DNA of 18,465 nucleotides from positions 1 to 18,465 of the forward strand of contig CAZTGE010000080.1 in NCBI GenBank assembly GCA_964612995.1. The letters run 5' to 3'. Positions 1 to 5,169 of the stretch are shown piece by piece. Origin of the DNA: SLQH01 sp964612995. Lineage in GTDB: Bacteria > Planctomycetota > UBA11346. Made by a program: the position numbers and the translations under genes. How positions within the stretch are numbered: the stretch's first letter is position 1; the number at the start of each line of letters is the position of its first letter. The notes beneath the pieces were generated by a model. It ran no database searches. It was not told where the DNA came from and saw only the letters and a list, made by a program, of their open reading frames with translations.

Positions 1-210
1 AGGGGTAGGCCCTCACGCAGTGAGGACCGTAGGGGCGAAGCCCCTGAGTGGTTACCGTCGCGAAAAGTCGTAGCGTGCTGTCAATGCAGGGCTTCGCGAT
101 CGAGGCGGACCGGAGCGTAGCAGCGCTGCGTGAGGATCCGCCGACCGAACGAAGTCCTGTAGTGGCGGTGCGATACGGCTTTGCAGCAGTTGTCTCGTCC
201 GGGATGCGGG
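1..210. other. Intergenic DNA with hairpins, no gene seen
   Basis: No convincing coding sequence is visible between the left edge and the stop codon of the minus-strand lipoprotein gene. The first 45 bases hold two perfect short hairpins, listed separately. The rest contains a GCAGCGCTGC palindrome near 120-128 and a CGACCGAA stretch near 142-149. That stretch resembles the CGACCGAGG segments found beside the hairpin repeats at 10040, 10111 and 18389. I see no promoter or tRNA here. Confidence 0.5.
11..45. repeat. Two GNA-loop mini-hairpins (REP-like)
   Basis: CCTCAC-GCA-GTGAGG occupies 11-25 and AGGGGC-GAA-GCCCCT occupies 31-45. Each is a perfect 6-bp stem with a three-base GNA loop closed by C-G. 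The second is preceded by GTAG (29-32), reminiscent of the GTAG/GGAG tetranucleotide beside REP hairpins of gammaproteobacteria. The same hairpin style recurs at 10068-10162, 16288-16302 and 18410-18441, so I treat this as one copy of an intergenic repeat family. It lies downstream of the lipoprotein gene and could help end its transcript. Confidence 0.6.
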
Positions 211-861
211 CTAGAAACCGCCCATGCGGATCTTGCCGTCCTTGACCCGCAACAACGGCTGGTGCTCGGGTTCGCGCACGTAGCCGCTCGGGTTGGTGAC
301 GGTGAAATGCCAGGGTTCGCGGTCGCGCAGACGGTTGCGATGGGTGCAGGGACGGCGAATGCGCAGATTGCTGTTCACGCGTTCGGGTATCCCGGCGATC
401 GGCGCTCCGAGATCGGCGTCAGCCCGCATCCGCTCCCGGTCGCTGCGCATATCGAAAGGATCGGAGCCGCCAGGGTCGACACGGCGCTCGACCTGCATTC
501 CCGGTCTGAGGCCACGGTCGCCGAGCGGTTCGGCTTCCGGATCGGCTTCCGGATCGATGCGCTCATCCGCCTGTTCCTGTTCGATGCTGTCCCGCAGTGA
601 AGCCAGCTCTTCGCGCGATGCCTGGTTCATGCTCTCGCCGTGTTCGGCGATGATCGAGTCGATCTCGTCGATGGTCTCCTGTCGGGTAACCAGCGCCCCG
701 AGCTCGCCATCGGCCAGACCACCGAAGGTCGCCCGCATCATCCCGTCACCGGCCGCCTTGGCCGTCGCGGCCGGATTGCGGACCATGTTGATCAGTGGCA
801 TACAACCGGCATGGCACACGCAGACACCGGCCAGGCAGATGAGCGGGAGCTTGGAACGCAT
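211..861 (-). CDS. Predicted small lipoprotein, function unknown
   Basis: This 216-residue protein starts with a short basic and hydrophobic leader containing several cysteines, ending in HAGC with the candidate lipid-attachment Cys at residue 20. The -3 residue is His, not the usual Leu, so lipidation is likely but not certain. The mature part is hydrophilic. It has a predicted helical, acidic stretch around residues 60-100 rich in Glu, Ser and Arg, then an acidic DPEADPEAE mini-repeat near residue 105 encoded by two tandem 12-base units (CGGCTTCCGGAT on plus, about 531-554). A basic Arg-rich segment follows near 165-180. I recognise no enzyme motif or named family. It is transcribed away from dnaN, with about 430 bp between the two starts. 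No strong Shine-Dalgarno precedes the ATG at 861. An envelope or periplasmic role is an inference from the signal sequence only. Confidence 0.65.
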   Translation of the reverse strand: MRSKLPLICLAGVCVCHAGCMPLINMVRNPAATAKAAGDGMMRATFGGLADGELGALVTRQETIDEIDSIIAEHGESMNQASREELASLRDSIEQEQADERIDPEADPEAEPLGDRGLRPGMQVERRVDPGGSDPFDMRSDRERMRADADLGAPIAGIPERVNSNLRIRRPCTHRNRLRDREPWHFTVTNPSGYVREPEHQPLLRVKDGKIRMGGF

Positions 862-1294
862 GGGGGCGGATCCTAGCCCGCCAACGCCTCAACGCACGGA
901 TCAACACGGCCATGCGAACGCAGCATCAGGCACACCACAGCAAACGGCACCGATCCCCTCTGTCAGAAGCTGTCGAAAACGGCGAAAACCGGCCTCCGGC
1001 GGGCGGGTTCTCGTCGAACGCGACCGGGTGCTTTCGACATGCGCGGGGGGTTTTCGTCACTATTCGCCACTGCGGAGGGACACCGCTTGCGACCTGCGGC
1101 CAAAACCCTACGCTATCGCCGCAACCGACAGATTTCCGGCATCGGATATCGACAAGGTAAGGCTCTTTACTTCAATGACTTACGTGGTTTTCGCCGTTTC
1201 AGTCGCGCGTAGTAGAAGCAGTAGTACCTTTATATAGTTCTAATGGTATACCTCTACTCTGCGACACGGTGGACTGCCCATGACGAGGTGCGGG
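862..1294. promoter_or_regulatory. Divergent control region upstream of dnaN
   Basis: This gene-free stretch separates the lipoprotein start from dnaN. The final 60-90 bases before dnaN are unusually AT-rich for this DNA and include TATATA at 1231-1236 and TATAGT at 1233-1238, possible -10 elements. I cannot find a matching -35. TTTTCG-type words recur: TGTCGAAAA (971-979), CTTTCGACA (1031-1039), TTTTCGTCA (1051-1059), ATATCGACA (1146-1154). CGGCGAAAACC at 980-990 is the exact inverse of GGTTTTCGCCG at 1186-1196. The region surely carries the dnaN promoter. An origin function is only a possibility. Confidence 0.5.
955..990. repeat. Degenerate fragment of the intergenic repeat family
   Basis: CCCCTCTGTCAGAAGC at 955-970 matches CCCCTCTGATAGAAGC at 10158-10173 in 14 of 16 positions. 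It is followed by GGCGAAAACC (981-990), similar to GGCGAAAACG at 10081-10090. The pieces appear in a different order from the cluster at 9945-10165, and the hairpin core is missing, so this looks like a decayed or rearranged copy. The match is short and could be partly chance. Confidence 0.3.
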
Positions 1295-2482
1295 ATGGAA
1301 CAGAGCGGGACGACCCAGACCACGGCAACCGGTTTCACGGTGCGATGCGAACGCGAAGGATTGCTGATGGCTCTCCAGGCGGCCCACGCTGTGGTGCCGA
1401 CCAACAGCCCCAAGCCGATCCTGACCAACATGCAGTTGCGAGCCTACGGCGATGGCTTGGAGGTGAACGCCACCGACCAACAGGTCGGCCTGCGGGTGGT
1501 GCTGCGACGGCTGCAGGTCCTCGCTTCCGGCAGCGTTGTGATCCCGGTGCGTCAGCTGGTGGGCATCCTCAAGGAATCGGCCTCGCCGGATGTCCTGTTG
1601 GAGGTGGGAGCGCAGCACGGGCCGGACCAGGTCGCGATCAGGCTGATCGATGGCGAGTACGTCATCCCACAAGTGGTCGGTGAGACCTTCCCCGCGATCA
1701 GCCAGTTCCCGCAGATCGGCGAGTGCATCACCGTGCCGGGCCCCGAGCTCGAGATCATGATCCGCAAGACGCTGTTCGCGGTCGACAAGGACCGGACCTC
1801 GGCCGTGCTCGGCGGGGTATACTTCGAGGTCGGCGAGGGCGAGCTGATCATGGCTGGTACCGACGGCAAGATCCTGTGTGAGGCCACGCGCCGCGGCGAG
1901 GAATTCAACATCCCGATCAAGGTGATCATTCCCGCCGGCACGATCAATCATCTCGCGCGGATCCTCGCCAGCGGCGTGCCGGGAGAGGTCGAGATCGCGA
2001 TTGAGAGCAAGCTGGTGTTCCTACGGGTGGTGGTGGCGGCCTCGGATGCGCCCAACGCGCCTGCGGTCCAGGTCGAGCTGACCAGCCGGCTGGTCGAGGG
2101 CAGTTATCCCGCCTACCGCAATGCTCTACCCAAGGAGCCGCAGTACCGGGTGGAGTTTGCGACCGCTGATCTGCGCTCGGCGGTCCGCCGCACCGCGCTG
2201 ATGACCAGCAACTCCTCGCGCGGGATCGTGGCCGCTCTGGAGGCGGGGCAGTGCATGCTGCGCAACATGATCGCGACCGGTGGTCGGGCAGAGATCCCGG
2301 TTACCTGTGCGTACGATGGCCCGCCGACCAAGGTCGGGCTCAACGCCGGATACCTGCAGAGCATCCTGCGGGTCTATGAAGAGGATACGGTGAGCCTTGA
2401 GCTCAACGGTCTCGGGCGCGGCATGATCATGCGCGAGCACGGTATGACCTATCTGATCATGCCGATCAGTCTGCCGACCTGA
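1295..2482 (+). CDS. dnaN: DNA polymerase III beta sliding clamp
   Basis: The 395-residue product is a full-length beta clamp: three clamp folds that dimerise into a ring round DNA and tether the replicative polymerase. The N-terminus carries the family signature FTVRCEREGLLMALQAA followed by PTNSPKPILTNM and ATDQQVGLRV. The middle domain shows VGGxYFEVGEGELIMAGTDGK-like wording near residues 170-195, and the protein ends in YLIMPISLPT, the usual hydrophobic C-terminal strand. I chose the ATG at 1295 because GAGG at 1285-1288 sits six bases before it. The in-frame ATG at 1280 would add five residues and has only GGTGGA upstream. The gene stands alone, not beside dnaA or recF, as is common in Planctomycetota. 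It ends 14 bp from the converging kinase gene with no visible terminator. Confidence 0.96.
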   Translation: MEQSGTTQTTATGFTVRCEREGLLMALQAAHAVVPTNSPKPILTNMQLRAYGDGLEVNATDQQVGLRVVLRRLQVLASGSVVIPVRQLVGILKESASPDVLLEVGAQHGPDQVAIRLIDGEYVIPQVVGETFPAISQFPQIGECITVPGPELEIMIRKTLFAVDKDRTSAVLGGVYFEVGEGELIMAGTDGKILCEATRRGEEFNIPIKVIIPAGTINHLARILASGVPGEVEIAIESKLVFLRVVVAASDAPNAPAVQVELTSRLVEGSYPAYRNALPKEPQYRVEFATADLRSAVRRTALMTSNSSRGIVAALEAGQCMLRNMIATGGRAEIPVTCAYDGPPTKVGLNAGYLQSILRVYEEDTVSLELNGLGRGMIMREHGMTYLIMPISLPT

Positions 2483-2496
2483 GCCGGGGCGCGCGC

Positions 2497-3723
2497 TCAG
2501 CGTTCGCGTAGATCAAGGGCCCAGCTGCCATCGGGGTCGCGCACGCGCACGCTGGCGCGACCTTCCGGGCCGACGAGCACGCGCAGGGGGCCGCTGCGCC
2601 AGGGCCCGCCACCATGCAGACGCAGACGGGTACCACCATGTGGCTGCAGGATGAGCATGCGTTGTGGAGCGGCGTGCAGCACCAGATCATGACCCACCGC
2701 CGGGTCGAGGGTGCCCCGCAGGACGCGTACGTCGCCGTCGGTGGGCAGGATCCAGGGCAGTGCGGTGATGCCGGATAGCAGCAGGACCAGCAGCGGGGTG
2801 GTGAGCCGGCGTCTGTGCGGGCGTCGGCGCGCTCCTGCCGGCTGAGCGAGCGCGATGCGCAGGCGGGTGAACTGCGCAAGCAGACCTCTGGCACTGGGGC
2901 GCGCGTGGGCCTCGTGGGCGCAGCAACGATCGAGGATGGGGCGCCAGCGGGCGAGTTCGGCGCTCGGGCGCGAACCGTGGTCGAGACACTCGCGCAACAG
3001 AGCGCCGAGGGCGTAGATGTCCGCCGCGGGGCCGGCGGCGGAGGGCTCGCGCAGCTGTTCGGGCGCGGCGTAGGGTGGAGTGCCGACAAATGCGAGTTGC
3101 GGGGTAAGGCGTGACAGGCCGGGATCGTTCGCCGGGCTGATGATCCGGGCGAGACCGAAGTCGATCAGCACCGCGCGCTGGCGGGTGAGCACGACGTTCT
3201 CGGGCTTGAGGTCCCGATGGACGATGCCGCGGCGGTGGCAGTGGTCGAGCGCACGGGCGAGATCGGCAGCCACGGTGGCGAGCAGCGGGAGCGGGAGCGG
3301 ACCACGACGGAGGAAGGCCCGCAGGTCCGCCCCGGACAGATACTCGAGCACCAGGAAGGGAATGTGCTGATCGTGGCAGTCGATGTCGCGCAGACGCACG
3401 ACATTGGGGTGGCGACAGGTGATCAGGGCCCGGGCTTCGCGCTCGAAGCGCGCGCGGGCGTCGGGTACGCCGGGCCGTGGGGTCTTGAGTACCACCGCCT
3501 CGCCGCTGCTGCGGTCACGGCCACGTAGCAGCAAGCCCATGCCACCGCAGGCGAGCGGCCCCTCGACGAGATAGGCGCCAATGCGGGTACGGCGTGACCA
3601 GGGAGCGCTGTGGCCCCGGCGGGGCGTGGCGGCGAGCGTGCGCACGTAACGCGCGCCGCACCGGGGGCACGGCGGCGCACGATTGGGCTGGCCGCACCGG
3701 GGGCAGGAATGCAACTCGTGCAT
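2497..3723 (-). CDS. Transmembrane Ser/Thr protein kinase with N-terminal zinc ribbon
   Basis: This 408-residue Hanks-type kinase is cytoplasmic with one membrane span. A CxxC-x8-CxxC pair (Cys 7, 10, 19, 22) forms a likely zinc ribbon. The kinase domain runs from about 48 to 290: Gly-rich loop 55-63, ATP-binding Lys80, Glu95, HRDLKPEN with catalytic Asp171 and Asn176, DFG 188-190 and GTPPYAAPE 214-222, all intact, so it should be active. A hydrophobic span at 308-327 follows a basic stretch (299-306). The last 80 residues would lie outside the membrane and look beta-rich (VRVLRGTLD, LVLHAAP, RVRDPDGSW), a possible sensor. The ATG at 3723 is preferred because it begins right before the zinc ribbon and leaves 95 bp to the divergent cca gene. 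An ATG at 3855 would add 44 unlikely residues overlapping cca. Ligand and substrates are unknown. Confidence 0.9.
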   Translation of the reverse strand: MHELHSCPRCGQPNRAPPCPRCGARYVRTLAATPRRGHSAPWSRRTRIGAYLVEGPLACGGMGLLLRGRDRSSGEAVVLKTPRPGVPDARARFEREARALITCRHPNVVRLRDIDCHDQHIPFLVLEYLSGADLRAFLRRGPLPLPLLATVAADLARALDHCHRRGIVHRDLKPENVVLTRQRAVLIDFGLARIISPANDPGLSRLTPQLAFVGTPPYAAPEQLREPSAAGPAADIYALGALLRECLDHGSRPSAELARWRPILDRCCAHEAHARPSARGLLAQFTRLRIALAQPAGARRRPHRRRLTTPLLVLLLSGITALPWILPTDGDVRVLRGTLDPAVGHDLVLHAAPQRMLILQPHGGTRLRLHGGGPWRSGPLRVLVGPEGRASVRVRDPDGSWALDLRER

Positions 3724-3818
3724 GCTGGCTGACCGTCCTGGCCGAACACGCGCGCTACGTGCCAAGCCGGTCCGGGCGGGTGCTTGGATCGGATCGGCAG
3801 CGCCCACAATGGTCGACC

Positions 3819-5030
3819 ATGGAGCGACGCCATCTCGCATGGGATCTGTCTGCACCGCCCTGGTCTGGCGCCCACGCGGTGATCACCCGCCTGCGTGAAG
3901 CCGGGCATGTGGGCGTGCTGGTCGGCGGCGCGGTACGCGATCGGCTGTTGGGGCGGCGTGTCCACGAGGTCGACGTGGCCACGGATGCCTCGCCGGACGT
4001 GGTGAGTGCGCTGTTTCCGCGGTGCGTCGAGGTCGGGCGCGCTTTCGGCGTGATCGTCGTCGTTGGTGAGGACGGCAGCCAGGTCGAGGTCGCCAGTTTC
4101 CGGAGCGATCGGGCGTATGTCGACGGGCGTCGACCCAGCGGCATCGACCCGGCGAGCGAGGCTGAGGACGTGCAGCGGCGCGACTTCACCGTCAACGCGC
4201 TGATCTATGATCCGGTCGTCAGCGAGCTGCGCGACCACGTCGGCGGCCTGCGGGATCTCGAAGACCGTGTGCTGCGGGTGGTCGGTAGCGCGGCCGATCG
4301 CCTGGCCGAAGATCGCTTGCGGGTGTTGCGCGGCCTACGCTTCGCCGCGGCCATGCAGCTGCAGATCGCGCCGGCGACCTGGCGTGCGATGCAGACCACG
4401 GCCTTGGTGGGGCTCAGCCGTGAGCGGATCCTGCAGGAATGGGACAAGGCCGGTCGCGATCCACAGCGAGCGGTGTGGTGGCGTCTGTCGGTACGCTGCG
4501 GCACTGTCGGTGCCCTGTGCGAGCACTTTGCCGACTGGCCGCTGCGGCGCCATGCCACGGTGGCGCAGCGGCTGGATCGGCTTGCGCCCACCGCTACGGC
4601 CGCGGTGACCCAGGCTGCGGCCTTGCGCGAACTCGGCCCTGTGCAGCGAACGGAGTGGTTGCGCGAGCAGCCGCTCTCGCGTCGACGGCTGCGGCTGTTG
4701 CAGTATCTGTGTCAGGCGCCCGATCCACAGCGGGCGGAGTCGGTCGGTGGCGAAGACCTGGCGCTCCTGTTGGGCGACGAGGCCTTTGAACAGCTGTTGG
4801 AGCTGTGGTCCGGCCTGGGTCTGGAGCCGGCGGCAGGAGCACGGTGGCGCGCACGCGCTGCGCGTTCACGCGAGCCGTTGATCAGCGCGTGCGATCTGCT
4901 CGCCGCGGGGTTGCAACCGGGGCCGGCGGTCGGACGGGCGCTACGCGCGGTACGCGCGGCGCAAGCGGCGGGCACGGTCACCGACCGTGCGGCGGCCCTG
5001 GCCCTGGCCCGACGGCATATCGCTCTCTGA
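3819..5030 (+). CDS. cca: CCA-adding / poly(A) polymerase-type tRNA nucleotidyltransferase
   Basis: A class II nucleotidyltransferase of 403 residues that adds CCA (or part of it, or A tails) to RNA 3' ends. Motifs are in order: GGAVRD (36-41), the metal-binding EVD of HEVDVATDA (Glu50, Asp52), RRDFTVNALIYD (120-131), GGLRDLEDRVLRVVG (142-156) and EDRLRVLRGLRFAA (164-177). These cover the catalytic head and the nucleotide-selecting neck. The C-terminal half is poorly conserved alpha-helical body and tail. Sequence alone does not separate true CCA-adding, CC- or A-adding enzymes from poly(A) polymerase. The ATG at 3819 places the active site at the usual distance from the N-terminus. No Shine-Dalgarno is evident, and the ATG lies at the end of a 12-bp palindrome, ATGGTCGACCAT (3809-3820). 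ppdK follows 139 bp downstream with its own probable promoter. Confidence 0.9.
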   Translation: MERRHLAWDLSAPPWSGAHAVITRLREAGHVGVLVGGAVRDRLLGRRVHEVDVATDASPDVVSALFPRCVEVGRAFGVIVVVGEDGSQVEVASFRSDRAYVDGRRPSGIDPASEAEDVQRRDFTVNALIYDPVVSELRDHVGGLRDLEDRVLRVVGSAADRLAEDRLRVLRGLRFAAAMQLQIAPATWRAMQTTALVGLSRERILQEWDKAGRDPQRAVWWRLSVRCGTVGALCEHFADWPLRRHATVAQRLDRLAPTATAAVTQAAALRELGPVQRTEWLREQPLSRRRLRLLQYLCQAPDPQRAESVGGEDLALLLGDEAFEQLLELWSGLGLEPAAGARWRARAARSREPLISACDLLAAGLQPGPAVGRALRAVRAAQAAGTVTDRAAALALARRHIAL

Positions 5031-5042
5031 GCGCGGGACCTG

Positions 5043-5052
5043 GGAAATTTCC
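5043..5052. promoter_or_regulatory. Small palindrome upstream of ppdK
   Basis: GGAAATTTCC is a perfect 10-bp palindrome in an AT-rich patch of otherwise GC-rich DNA, 118 bp before the ppdK start and 11 bp before the candidate -35. Its position would suit a dimeric regulator. No second copy was noticed in the window, so the operator idea rests on symmetry and position only. Confidence 0.25.
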
Positions 5053-5062
5053 TCAGACGCGG

Positions 5063-5090
5063 TTGACCGTGAATCCGGCGGCTTTAAGTT
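5063..5090 (+). promoter_or_regulatory. Possible promoter for ppdK
   Basis: TTGACC (5063-5068), a good -35 match, is followed after 16 bases by TAAGTT (5085-5090), a weak -10. This would place the transcript start near 5097, giving a leader of about 70 bases before the ATG at 5170. The spacing is acceptable for a sigma-70-type promoter, but the -10 matches the consensus at only three of six positions. Confidence 0.35.
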
Positions 5091-5156
5091 GGACACACTC
5101 CATGCCTCATTCCGCGCGTCGCCGCTGTATGCTGCGACAGCGCATCCACTCCCGAC

Positions 5157-5161
5157 AAGGA
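5157..5161 (+). promoter_or_regulatory. Ribosome binding site that sets the ppdK start
   Basis: AAGGA lies eight bases before the ATG at 5170. It decides against the longer in-frame possibility beginning at 4987, which would overlap the end of cca and add 61 residues with no similarity to PPDK. Confidence 0.7.
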
Positions 5162-5169
5162 ACCAGTCC

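Noticed and set aside
293..1237. Plus-strand 314-codon open frame opposite the lipoprotein gene
   Set aside because: Arg/Ser-rich shadow product with no motif; the minus strand has a signal sequence and more protein-like composition.
2483..2496. Terminator between dnaN and the kinase
   Set aside because: Only 14 bases separate the two stops and no hairpin with a useful stem is present.
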